NCBI GenBank assembly: GCA_024231855.1
Contig: JAAEQD010000243.1
Location: 1-64,000, forward strand
From: Candidatus Zixiibacteriota bacterium
GTDB taxonomy: Bacteria; Zixibacteria; MSB-5A5; UBA10806; 4484-95
Direction: 5' to 3'
Length of the DNA: 64,000 nucleotides
Positions 52,207 to 61,429 of the stretch are shown in pieces. How positions within the stretch are numbered: the first letter of the stretch is position 1; each line of letters starts with the position of its first letter. The notes beneath the pieces were generated by a model. It was given only the letters and a program-made list of their open reading frames with translations, made no database searches and had not been told where the DNA came from. The position numbers and the translations under genes are program-made.

Positions 52207-55200
52207 ATGAAATACTATCCTAAGTATCTAATAATATTGATAGTCGTTACGATTGCGGCAAACACCGCCGCCACAATTATCGATATCCCCTATGACTACC
52301 CAACAATCCAACAGGGGATAGATGCCAGTTCCGATGGCGATACGGTGCTGGTCCAGCCGGGGACATACGTGGAAAGTATACATTTCAATGGTTATAATAT
52401 CGTGCTGGGTTCACTGTTTTTGACTACCGGGGATACATCGCATATTTCTAATACGATTATCGATGCTAATAATGTTTACTGTGCTATTATTGTTGATAGC
52501 GGCGAAGATAGTACTTCGCTGATTACCGGATTCTCAATCCTGAACGGTTACAGCAGAAATCACTTAACAGCCGCGGGGGTAACTTGCATGAATGCATCGA
52601 GTCCGGAAATCCGCTATAATATAATAGCCAATAGCGATGGGCATTATGGCGGCGCGCTAAGCTGCCGGGAGAATTCGAGGGCATATATTCATGATAATCG
52701 AATAATTAGTAATATGGCTTTTCAGGGAGCGGGTATTTACACCAGTAACGCCCAGCCGATTATCGAGAATAATATCATCCGGGGCAACGACTCTTCGGCG
52801 GAAGGGGGAGGTATAATCTGCCTCGACGGCGCCACTACAATAATTAAAGGTAACATGATCAGCGAAAATTCCGGTTGCTGCGGTGGCGGAATCTGTGTAT
52901 GGTATTCAAATCCGATAATATCTTACAATGTGATTTTTAATAATCAAGTTTCCAATTATGGCGGCGCGATAAATTTCCTTCACACAAATTGCCTGGTTAC
53001 TAATAATACTATATTCGGAAATATTGCCGGTTCGGGAGGGGCTATATTTTGTCATTCCTTTGGCGATCCTGTAATTGTCAATACGATATTTTGGGGAGAT
53101 AGCGCGTCCAGTCAATATGATGAAATATACGATGGCGGTGATCCAGCGGCTATTACGTACTCCAATATCGATGGCGGCTATAATGGCGAGGGTAATATCG
53201 ATGCCGATCCTTTGTTCATCAATCCTTATAACGACGATTTCCATCTACAGACTGGATCGCCCTGTATCGATACCGGCGATCCCGAATCGCCTCTCGATCC
53301 CGACCTGACCCGCGCGGATATTGGTGCTTTCTACCATCGCAGGGAAAACAGAGTTTTCAACATCCCGGATGATTTTCCTGCTATTCAGGAGGGTATAGAC
53401 GCTTGCATAGATGGTGATACGGTGCTGGTTCAGCCGGGGATATATGTTGAGAATATCGATTTCGACGGGCATAATATCGTGTTAGCGTCGTTGTTTTTAA
53501 CAGCCGGGGATACGAACTATATTGAGCAAACCGTGATTGATGGGGATTCTTCGGGATCAGTGGTTAAATTCGAAAGTGGAGAACTTAATTCCACCATAAT
53601 TACAGGATTCACGCTTCGAAACGGCTTTTCAGATTACGGTGGAGGTATTCGCTGTACAGGCGGTTCGGTGCCCGTAATTGAACACAACATATTAGTAGAT
53701 AATGCAGCCTCCGAGGGTGGCGGCGGAGCCTACTTCGAAATATCAGTTGCCTCATTTAAGCGAAATGTGGTTTACAACAACATCACCGATGGATATGGCG
53801 GTGGAGTTTTAAGTAGGTTCAATTCGAGCCCCTATATTACGAATTGTACTTTTAGTGATAATATGGCATCCAGGGGCGGCGGGCTCTGCTGCCTGGAAAC
53901 TTCGTTCCCCAGAGTTAAAAATACAATTTACTGGAATAATAGCGCCTCTGTCGAAGGTAACGAGATTTTCGGCAATGAAACCTCCCGGCCGACAATGACA
54001 TATTCCAACATCGAAGGCGGCTGGGAAGGCGAGGGCAATATCGATGCCGACCCGCTGTTCGTCGATCCCGATAGCGGCGATTACCATCTGCTGGCCGGAT
54101 CACCATGTATCGATACAGGCGATCCTGATTCACCACTCGATCCCGACGGCACCCGCTCTGATTTGGGGGCGTTTTATTCTCCGAGAACCGGCCCGCGGAC
54201 TATCGATATTCCGGCTCATTACCCGGCTATTCAGCAGGGTATAGATGCCAGTTTCATAGGTGATACGGTTTTAGTCCAGCCGGGCGTATATATTGAGAAT
54301 ATCAATTTCAATGAACATAACCTGATTCTGGGATCGTTGTTTCTGACAACCGGAGATACGTCGTATATACCTCAAACAATTATAGATGGGGATGCTGCGG
54401 GTTCGGTCGTTACTTTCGAAAACGGCGAGGACAGTTCAACCGTAATCACCGGATTCACGATTCGTAACGGAATGGGTGGTTATTCGGAGGAGCATATCAT
54501 AGGTGGCGGTATTACTTGTTTTAATCAGGCGAATCCAACGATTGTTGGGAATATTATAACCGAAAACAACACCGATGAATCAGGTTCCGGGGGCGGGATA
54601 TTGATTGCCTTCGCTAATCCTACTGTAACTAACAATCGGATAATTGATAATATTTCCGGTCTTATAGGCGGTGGTATCGCGATTAGATTTTCTGGTTCCA
54701 TTATAAATAGTAATCTTATTTCTGGAAATTCCTCTTATATTGGTGGCGGAATTTACACGGATTTTCCTATAACTATTATCAACAACGTCATAGTAGGTAA
54801 TTCGGCTTTTAACGGTGGCGGAATAATATGCGATGGCTCCAGTCAAATGATAGTTAACAATACGATAAGCGGAAATTATGCCGAGAATTTCGGCGGCGGA
54901 ATTTGTATCGCGTACGATGCCGATCCGATTGTGGTTAATACTATTTTATGGGCGGATTCCGCGGAATCGGGCGATGAAGTCTATACTATTTCCGATTCAA
55001 TTGATATTACCTACAGCGATATCCAGGGCGGCTGGGAAGGCCAGGGCAATATCGATGCCGACCCGCTCTTCGTCGATCCGACTAGCGGCGATTACCATCT
55101 GCTGGCAGGATCACCCTGCATCGACACCGGCGATCCCGAATCACCACTCGATCCCGACAGCACCCGCGCCGATATGGGGGCGTTCTACTTCGACCAGCAT

Positions 55201-55494
55201 GTCGATATCGAAATTATCGATATACTGCCCACAACTTTTCATCTTTATCAGAACTACCCCAACCCGTTTAACGCTTCGACCACAATTAGCTACGATATTC
55301 CGCGATCATCTGATGTCACTATCGAAATATACGACATACTTGGCCGCCGGATTGAAACATTGATCTTTCAAAACCAACCGGCCGGATCGCATTCGCTAAT
55401 ATGGCATGCCAGAGATTTAACTTCAGGGATTTATTTTTATAGAATTCAAGCGGGAAGTTATTTAGAGTCTAGAAAGATGCTGCTGATAAAATAG
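52207..55494 (+). CDS. Large secreted beta-helix protein with three tandem modules and type IX sorting domain
   Basis: 1095 residues. After the signal peptide (about 1-22) the whole unit seen in the upstream gene (opening IPxxYPxIQxGIDA...GDTVLVQPG module, beta-helix rungs, closing DADPLF...GSPCIDTGDPxSPLDPD block) occurs three times, starting near nt 52276, 53355 and 54199. One C-terminal type IX sorting domain follows (LYQNYPNPFNASTTISYDI, then KMLLIK). The modules share long runs of identical DNA with each other and with the upstream gene, consistent with recent tandem duplication or gene conversion. Begins 1 nt after the upstream stop, so cotranscribed. Its 3' end overlaps the convergent methyltransferase gene by 26 nt. 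Confidence 0.88.
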   Translation: MKYYPKYLIILIVVTIAANTAATIIDIPYDYPTIQQGIDASSDGDTVLVQPGTYVESIHFNGYNIVLGSLFLTTGDTSHISNTIIDANNVYCAIIVDSGEDSTSLITGFSILNGYSRNHLTAAGVTCMNASSPEIRYNIIANSDGHYGGALSCRENSRAYIHDNRIISNMAFQGAGIYTSNAQPIIENNIIRGNDSSAEGGGIICLDGATTIIKGNMISENSGCCGGGICVWYSNPIISYNVIFNNQVSNYGGAINFLHTNCLVTNNTIFGNIAGSGGAIFCHSFGDPVIVNTIFWGDSASSQYDEIYDGGDPAAITYSNIDGGYNGEGNIDADPLFINPYNDDFHLQTGSPCIDTGDPESPLDPDLTRADIGAFYHRRENRVFNIPDDFPAIQEGIDACIDGDTVLVQPGIYVENIDFDGHNIVLASLFLTAGDTNYIEQTVIDGDSSGSVVKFESGELNSTIITGFTLRNGFSDYGGGIRCTGGSVPVIEHNILVDNAASEGGGGAYFEISVASFKRNVVYNNITDGYGGGVLSRFNSSPYITNCTFSDNMASRGGGLCCLETSFPRVKNTIYWNNSASVEGNEIFGNETSRPTMTYSNIEGGWEGEGNIDADPLFVDPDSGDYHLLAGSPCIDTGDPDSPLDPDGTRSDLGAFYSPRTGPRTIDIPAHYPAIQQGIDASFIGDTVLVQPGVYIENINFNEHNLILGSLFLTTGDTSYIPQTIIDGDAAGSVVTFENGEDSSTVITGFTIRNGMGGYSEEHIIGGGITCFNQANPTIVGNIITENNTDESGSGGGILIAFANPTVTNNRIIDNISGLIGGGIAIRFSGSIINSNLISGNSSYIGGGIYTDFPITIINNVIVGNSAFNGGGIICDGSSQMIVNNTISGNYAENFGGGICIAYDADPIVVNTILWADSAESGDEVYTISDSIDITYSDIQGGWEGQGNIDADPLFVDPTSGDYHLLAGSPCIDTGDPESPLDPDSTRADMGAFYFDQHVDIEIIDILPTTFHLYQNYPNPFNASTTISYDIPRSSDVTIEIYDILGRRIETLIFQNQPAGSHSLIWHARDLTSGIYFYRIQAGSYLESRKMLLIK

Positions 55495-56269
55495 CCGATG
55501 GTTCGATTTTAGCTGTTTTTTCGTATTTTTTATATTTCACCGGATTTAAGATGTATATCGCCCAGCCTAAATTGTTGCGGTCGAAATAGAAATATTCGTT
55601 TTGGATTTTATGCAGATGCTTGACGATATTGTTCACTTCGGGATGGTCGGGATTCGCCTCGATCCAGTTTATAAATCCACGCCAGTGTTCGGATTCGTAG
55701 TTGTCGATAATTTCTCGACTGGCCCGGAACATGAATTCAAAATCCAGGTTTTCCTCCCGGGTTATTTTCAGAAGCTCAGTTTCGGTGAAAAAAGGTTCTT
55801 CCTCGCGGAATTTTGAATCTACCCGATCAGTTTGCCAGTAGGCTTCGCCGATGACTAGTTTTCCATCGGGTTTGATAGCGGATTTCATGCCCGCGAGACT
55901 CTCGCGAAAACCGCCCCAGGTGTATGATGACGCGATACAAATGCCGGTATCAAAGGAGTTCGACTCGAAATCATACTCGGTAACCTTGCCATGAACTATA
56001 TCGATTTTCTCCGTTAGATTGTGGGCGTTGATCTTTGCCTGGGCTTGATTGGTACAGCTTGTGCGAATATCGATACCAACTCCCGAAACACCGAATTCCT
56101 TTCCCCACTGGCTCAGAAGTTCACCCTTACCGCAGCCGAAATCGATTACCCGGCTGGCCGATGCTAATTTGAGATGCCTGCCGATTCTGAGTAATTGTTC
56201 AGTCGTACAAGGACTTAGAATCTCAATTTGTGAATCGGCTATATCCTGAAGATCGAAAAAATTCATCAT
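55469..56269 (-). CDS. SAM-dependent methyltransferase (class I)
   Basis: 266 residues. Motif I VIDFGCGKGELLSQWG (about residues 40-54), motif II VGIDIRTSCTNQA, motif III region EKIDIVHGKVTEYDFESNSFDTGICIASSYTWG, and a later KPDGKLVIGEAYW strand. This is the standard Rossmann methyltransferase, most like the small-molecule class near the cyclopropane-synthase/UbiE groups. The substrate is unknown. The only minus-strand gene in the secreted-protein cluster, with its 3' end overlapping the beta-helix gene by 26 nt. The start could be either of two consecutive ATG codons. Confidence 0.88.
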   Translation of the reverse strand: MMNFFDLQDIADSQIEILSPCTTEQLLRIGRHLKLASASRVIDFGCGKGELLSQWGKEFGVSGVGIDIRTSCTNQAQAKINAHNLTEKIDIVHGKVTEYDFESNSFDTGICIASSYTWGGFRESLAGMKSAIKPDGKLVIGEAYWQTDRVDSKFREEEPFFTETELLKITREENLDFEFMFRASREIIDNYESEHWRGFINWIEANPDHPEVNNIVKHLHKIQNEYFYFDRNNLGWAIYILNPVKYKKYEKTAKIEPSAILSAASF

Positions 56270-56592
56270 ACCCTTTTTACTAATAAGATACCGTTCAACC
56301 TTACTGTTTTAATTTTCGGTTCAAAATAATCCGCAAATTAATTTATCCTTTACGATTTTGCGTAAAATGAGACATTATGTAAACAATCCGGTTATAATTG
56401 AAACACCTTTAACAAACAAATGAAACAAAATTGCCTGATTTATTCATAGCATTGAGGAATTATTTAAATGTTTTACGGATTACAGATTTCCTATTTTCCT
56501 TATTAAATATCCATAAAATAACTTGACATTAGAGTCAACTATTATATCTTAAAATATAGGCGAATCTGATCGAATCTCAAGAGGAGGTAAAC
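56270..56592. other. AT-rich divergent intergenic region
   Basis: About 320 nt between divergent genes, very AT-rich. Apart from the subtilase promoter at 56523-56550 and the strong ribosome-binding site AAGAGGAGGT, no structured RNA, repeat or gene is evident. Confidence 0.5.
56523..56550 (+). promoter_or_regulatory. Sigma-70-type promoter of the subtilase gene
   Basis: TTGACA (56523-56528), 16-nt spacer, TATCTT (56545-56550), about 42 nt before the ATG. Confidence 0.55.
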
Positions 56593-58236
56593 ATGAATAG
56601 AATTATGATAACCTTGATTTATATGTTAGGCCAATGTTTTGCCTTGACAGCTTCGGCCTCAGATTTGAAGATATTAGAATTCCCCAACGGCGCCAAGTAT
56701 ATCAGCAATAGAGTCGTGGTAGTTAATAAGTATGACGCGCCATCATATGCCACGAACAATTACGAAGCCGGCTTCGCCCAAACAGGAGTCGAGTCGATTG
56801 ACAGGATTTGCCCCGGGTTGGGAATAATCCAGGTTGAATCTTTTTACCCGGGCGTCCTGCGTAAACCGGCCCTGATACGCGAAATCTCCCGAATATATAT
56901 ATTCATTCTCGATGAAACAACCGCCGCTCAAACCGTCGCGTTGGAACTTGCCGATAATCCTAATATCGAATCCGCCGAGCTTCAATTTATACCTGAGCTT
57001 TATTATACACCTGATGATCCTTATGTCGACCAGCAATGGTATCTGGCACATACTCATACTCTGGAGGCCTGGGATATTGTCCGCGGCGACACAACCAGGA
57101 GTTCAATAGTCGGAGTTGTCGATGTCGGAGTTGACTATAATCACGCTGATATCAGCCCTAATTTATGGATTAATGAACTGGAAGATATCAATGATAACGG
57201 CATCCTTGATCCCGCTGATAATAATAATATTGATGATGATGACAACGGCATTGTCGATGACGTGATCGGTTGGGATTTTGCCGATGAAGATTATAATCCG
57301 ATATCCAATAATCCTCATGGTACTGGAGTCGCCGGCTGTATTTCCGAGGCCACCGATAACGGTTTGATGGGGGCCGGCATAGGTTTCTCTGCCCGGTTGA
57401 TGATTCTCAAAGCGATCACCGATAACGGCCAATTGGTCGAAGGGTACATGCCGATGATTTACGCGGCTGATAATGGGGCCCGGATAATGAACTGTTCTTG
57501 GGGGATACCAATATTCAGGGCATACGAACAGATCATTATCGATGCCGTCTGGGAAGAGGATGTGCTAATCGTAGCCGCCGGCGGCGATGGCGACCAGGTA
57601 GTTTACCCGGCCGGCTATGAACATGTTATGGCCGTGTCGGCCACCGATGAATACGATCATAAGGCGTCTTTTGCTCCATACGGCGAATATGTCGATATCT
57701 GCGCGCCCGGAGTTAATCTGCCTATACCATGGGATGATGATTTCGATATGGTATCCGGGACATCATTCTCGGCGGGTTTCGTTTCCGGATTGGCCGCGTT
57801 GCTCAGAGCCTGGTATCCTGCTTTTACCAACGATGAGATCGAGCAATTAATCGAGGATTCAGCCGATCCGATCGATCATCTGAACCCCGGCTTCGAGGGC
57901 TTGTTGGGCGCCGGCCGGATAAACTCGCTTACCTGTCTGATGACTGATATTGATGAGTCGTCATCGATTCCAAACAGTTTTCGACTATTTCAAAATTATC
58001 CCAATCCATTTAACGCCTCGACTGAAATTCGCTATAATTTGTCCCAACCGGGCCGGATTGAACTTGCCATTTTCGATTTAATGGGCGGGAAGATTGCTGT
58101 ACTGGTTGATGAAATTCAATCTGCCGGGAATTATAGCCTGACCTGGGATGCCTCCGATTACTCATCCGGAGTTTATTTCGGGCAGCTTAAAACAAGTGGT
58201 CAGTACTCAACCTCCAAAATGATATTGCTGAAATAG
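56593..58236 (+). CDS. Secreted subtilisin-family (S8) serine peptidase with type IX sorting domain
   Basis: 547 residues. Signal peptide about 1-22, an inhibitor-I9-like propeptide region (about 35-135), then the S8 domain with Asp177 (GVVDVGVD), His242 (NPHGTGVAG) and Ser391 (SGTSFSAGF). A calcium-binding-like acidic insert lies after the Asp (DINDNGILDPADNNNIDDDD region). The oxyanion-hole Asn normally found in AAGN is replaced: the segment reads IVAAGGDGD. That is unusual and may lower activity. The C-terminal sorting domain has FQNYPNPFNASTEIRYNL, SGVYFGQL and KMILLK. Likely surface-exposed or released by type IX secretion. Strong Shine-Dalgarno GAGGAGG. Confidence 0.9.
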   Translation: MNRIMITLIYMLGQCFALTASASDLKILEFPNGAKYISNRVVVVNKYDAPSYATNNYEAGFAQTGVESIDRICPGLGIIQVESFYPGVLRKPALIREISRIYIFILDETTAAQTVALELADNPNIESAELQFIPELYYTPDDPYVDQQWYLAHTHTLEAWDIVRGDTTRSSIVGVVDVGVDYNHADISPNLWINELEDINDNGILDPADNNNIDDDDNGIVDDVIGWDFADEDYNPISNNPHGTGVAGCISEATDNGLMGAGIGFSARLMILKAITDNGQLVEGYMPMIYAADNGARIMNCSWGIPIFRAYEQIIIDAVWEEDVLIVAAGGDGDQVVYPAGYEHVMAVSATDEYDHKASFAPYGEYVDICAPGVNLPIPWDDDFDMVSGTSFSAGFVSGLAALLRAWYPAFTNDEIEQLIEDSADPIDHLNPGFEGLLGAGRINSLTCLMTDIDESSSIPNSFRLFQNYPNPFNASTEIRYNLSQPGRIELAIFDLMGGKIAVLVDEIQSAGNYSLTWDASDYSSGVYFGQLKTSGQYSTSKMILLK

Positions 58237-58394
58237 TTTAAATTGTTATCTTGTCATTTACCGGAATATATTGCTAACGAAACTGGTTTTTAGATAATAA
58301 AAGTCGGGAATATTATCGTCGCTGAGCTGTATAAGTGGCGGCAGTAATTTAATTATTTTAGTTTAGCTAAAAAATAATATAAAGGAGGTATATC

Positions 58395-61319
58395 ATGCGC
58401 GAATTAACTGTATTGGTATTAGCTATATTGGCAGTTGGGCAGTTGTCTGCCGCCGATAAAGTTACCGAATATTTTGATCCGGTAGTTACCGACGTCCCTG
58501 ATCACTCATTGAGAGTTCATCGAGCTTCGAATATCGCGCTTTCTGTAACCAACTATGGCAAACTGGGTTCCGAGGGACGCGGTATATATGATCCTTATTG
58601 GAATATCCCAGCCCCTTCCGTAGAATTCCCTATAGACTCCGGTCTTGAGCACCTGTTCCAGGGTTGCCTGTGGATTGGCGCGGTTGTGGAGGGCGACGAG
58701 CCGGGTCAGCTGGACACTCTGGTTTCAATTGGCGATGATGGTTGGTGGAGCAATATCTATGAGCTGAATCCGCCACCTCATCAGTATCAATCTTTCTGGC
58801 TTGAACATGAAATAAGTGATGAGGAATACTATGCGCTATATCTTGATACGTGCACCGTGGGGGTTGCACCGGATCCTAACGACGACCGACCCCATAGACC
58901 AATGGGTCTCAAAGTAGTCCAGCGAAGTATGTGCTGGAGCACATCAGGCTATGATGAATTCTTCGTGATTGATTATATTATCGAGAATATTTATTCGCAG
59001 GCTTTGGAGGATGTTTGGATCGGTATTTATATTGATGCTGACGTTATGCATATTAATGAAGCTGGTTATGGGCCTGAAGAGGGCGCCCAGGATGATCTAT
59101 GTGGTTTCATAGAACATGGCGAAAGAGGGATCGCCTGGATAGCCGATAATAACGGCCAGCCCCAAAATGGTGAATTCGATAGCAATAGTTCAAGGGATTT
59201 GATGGGATTTATGCTGCTGGGTTCGTCAACGCCAGGTTTACAGACCAATTTCAATTGGTGGATTTCCAATATCAATTCTCAAGCGGACTGGGGTCCTCGA
59301 TTAGTTAGCAATTACGATGGACCCTATCCGGGCGGCGGCAATGGTACTCCTGGTGGAGATATTGGTAAATACAAGATCATGTCAAATGGTGAGCGCGATT
59401 ATGATCAGGCATATAGCGCCCTGGATTGGACTAATGAAGGCTGGATCCCTAATAATTCGTTTGATCCAAATGAGGCAGCTAATGGTTTTGATACCCGTTA
59501 CCTGATGTCATTGGGAACTTTTGATATAACACCGGGCGAGATCGAAACTGTCACGGTAGCGTATATAGGCGGAAGCAATCTACATAGTGATCCTTATAAT
59601 TACGCGAATAATCTTCATAGTGGCACGGATGATTCTCTTTCTATTGTCGAATACTACAGTAATCTCGATTTCTCCGATCTAATCGAAAAAGCCGACAGCG
59701 CGTTATCATTTTATCAAACCGGCTATGAATCGATACCGCTTGGACCGCCGCATAATTTCACGGCTCTTGATTGGGAAGAGACTTTCGTGGAGCTGGCCTG
59801 GGACCATCAAGATCGAGATAATCTCCTGGAATATCGAATCTATCGAGGCACTGAATCAGGTGTTTATGACGAATTGCCGATTACTCCCAACGGTTTTATC
59901 GATTCGTCTTTTACCGATACCGATGTTGAAGATAACACTTATTATTATTATGTGATCGCCAGGGTTAATACTTATAACAGGCAAGGCGCGTTATCTGAAG
60001 AATTGGTTATTAATACCGGCCAACCATCGCCGCCAACCGGCTTAACCGCCGAGCGGGGTAACCATGAGGTACAACTGAATTGGAATGCCAATCCCGAAGA
60101 TGACATACAGGGTTACTTTGTTTATCGCGCTATTAATCTTCATCTAAATGAATATGAATTTATCGATACTTCTTTGACTACTGGATACCTGGATACCGAT
60201 TTAGCTAATGGATTCAGGTATTTTTACAAACTTACGGCCTTCGATATCTACGGTATTGAATCATTCCACTCTGATACCGTGTCGGCTATCCCGATGGAAC
60301 TGAATCAGGGTATTTTGTTGATAAATGCTAATAGACATAATTCCGTACAAAACCCGGATTATGATTCTATGGTCGTGTTTTACGAGAATTTATTGGAGAA
60401 CTCAGGCTATCAGTATGCTATTTCGAATTCCAGGCCGGATACGATTGCGGACTTAACGCCCTACGAAATAGTTGTCTGGTGCAAAGAGCACTTACCGGCT
60501 CCCAGTATGACTTTCCTCAATTATGATAATCTTATATCGAGTTACCTTGATGGCGGCGGCAAACTAATTCTTAATGGATCCAGATTAGTTGCGCCTACCC
60601 TTGGATTTCAAGGTATTCGAATGTTTGGCTCTACGGATTTTCAAAACGAGTATCTAAATCTTGATGGTGTTGAATATCCTAATCTCTTTACTACGGAATT
60701 CGTCGGCGGCCAACCGACGGCGTCATTCTTCCCGGGTTTTGATGTTGATATTGACAGGGCTAATCGAATTACATTTCCTGATGAGAATAACGACGGGCGG
60801 CTCTTTGGTATTGGCGCGTTAATACCGAGGGAGTCGTCTGAATCTATCTATGCTTATGAATCGGTTAATCCCGATACGTCCAACTTCCATGACCGACCGA
60901 TTGCCATAATTCATCATGGCGAGAATCATATCGCCGCCGTATTGGAATTCCCGTTGTACTACGTTGAGGAGCCGACATCATTTGAGATTTTCAATAATAT
61001 TCTCCAGGTGTTCGAGGGTGTCGATATAGAAGAGGAGCCAATCGCGACTTTGCCGGAGAAAACATCGCTTCTGTATAATTATCCCAATCCTTTCAATGCC
61101 GTAACAAGAATCCTGTTCGAGCTGGCCAAACCATCTGATATTGAAATAGATATTTACGATATCCTCGGCCGCAGGGTAGAGACATTTTATAAGCAAAACC
61201 AACCGGCCGGACAGTATTCCGTAATCTGGCATGCCGGTGACCTGCCCTCGGGGATTTATTTCTGTAAGCTGCAAGCATCCGGTTCGATTGATATTGGAAA
61301 GATGCTTTTGTTAAAGTAA
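58395..61319 (+). CDS. Large secreted multidomain protein (fibronectin-III repeats) with type IX sorting domain
   Basis: 974 residues. Signal peptide about 1-19. The N-terminal 440 residues are a beta-rich domain common in FCB secreted proteins (HRASNIALSVTNYGKLGS...WIGAVVEGD, later YLMSLGTFDITPGEIETVTVAYIGG) without a named activity. Two fibronectin type III domains follow (about 455-545, PHNFTALDWEETFVELAWDHQD; about 548-635, PPTGLTAERGNHEVQLNWNANPEDDIQGYFVYR). Next is an alpha/beta domain (about 640-880, ILLINANRHNSVQNPDYDSMVVFYENLL) of flavodoxin-like look. The type IX sorting domain has LYNYPNPFNAVTRILFEL and final KMLLLK. Strong ribosome-binding site AAAGGAGGT. Binding or structural surface role inferred. 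Confidence 0.86.
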   Translation: MRELTVLVLAILAVGQLSAADKVTEYFDPVVTDVPDHSLRVHRASNIALSVTNYGKLGSEGRGIYDPYWNIPAPSVEFPIDSGLEHLFQGCLWIGAVVEGDEPGQLDTLVSIGDDGWWSNIYELNPPPHQYQSFWLEHEISDEEYYALYLDTCTVGVAPDPNDDRPHRPMGLKVVQRSMCWSTSGYDEFFVIDYIIENIYSQALEDVWIGIYIDADVMHINEAGYGPEEGAQDDLCGFIEHGERGIAWIADNNGQPQNGEFDSNSSRDLMGFMLLGSSTPGLQTNFNWWISNINSQADWGPRLVSNYDGPYPGGGNGTPGGDIGKYKIMSNGERDYDQAYSALDWTNEGWIPNNSFDPNEAANGFDTRYLMSLGTFDITPGEIETVTVAYIGGSNLHSDPYNYANNLHSGTDDSLSIVEYYSNLDFSDLIEKADSALSFYQTGYESIPLGPPHNFTALDWEETFVELAWDHQDRDNLLEYRIYRGTESGVYDELPITPNGFIDSSFTDTDVEDNTYYYYVIARVNTYNRQGALSEELVINTGQPSPPTGLTAERGNHEVQLNWNANPEDDIQGYFVYRAINLHLNEYEFIDTSLTTGYLDTDLANGFRYFYKLTAFDIYGIESFHSDTVSAIPMELNQGILLINANRHNSVQNPDYDSMVVFYENLLENSGYQYAISNSRPDTIADLTPYEIVVWCKEHLPAPSMTFLNYDNLISSYLDGGGKLILNGSRLVAPTLGFQGIRMFGSTDFQNEYLNLDGVEYPNLFTTEFVGGQPTASFFPGFDVDIDRANRITFPDENNDGRLFGIGALIPRESSESIYAYESVNPDTSNFHDRPIAIIHHGENHIAAVLEFPLYYVEEPTSFEIFNNILQVFEGVDIEEEPIATLPEKTSLLYNYPNPFNAVTRILFELAKPSDIEIDIYDILGRRVETFYKQNQPAGQYSVIWHAGDLPSGIYFCKLQASGSIDIGKMLLLK

Positions 61320-61345
61320 AATCGCTATTCTATATTACTAATTCT

Positions 61346-61368
61346 AAGCCCGTTTTAATAGCGGGCTT
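61346..61368 (+). terminator. Probable rho-independent terminator
   Basis: AAGCCCG (61346-61352) pairs with CGGGCTT (61362-61368), 9-nt loop, followed by ATTTATTTA. About 27 nt after the preceding stop. Confidence 0.65.
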
Positions 61369-61429
61369 ATTTATTTATGGGAACAATACTAATTTAGATT
61401 TTGTTAACAAAAACAAAGGAGGCGTAAGG

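Noticed and set aside
50523-55494. CRISPR-like or VNTR interpretation of repeated DNA
   Set aside because: The repeats are within open frames, encode conserved protein modules and are hundreds of bases long.
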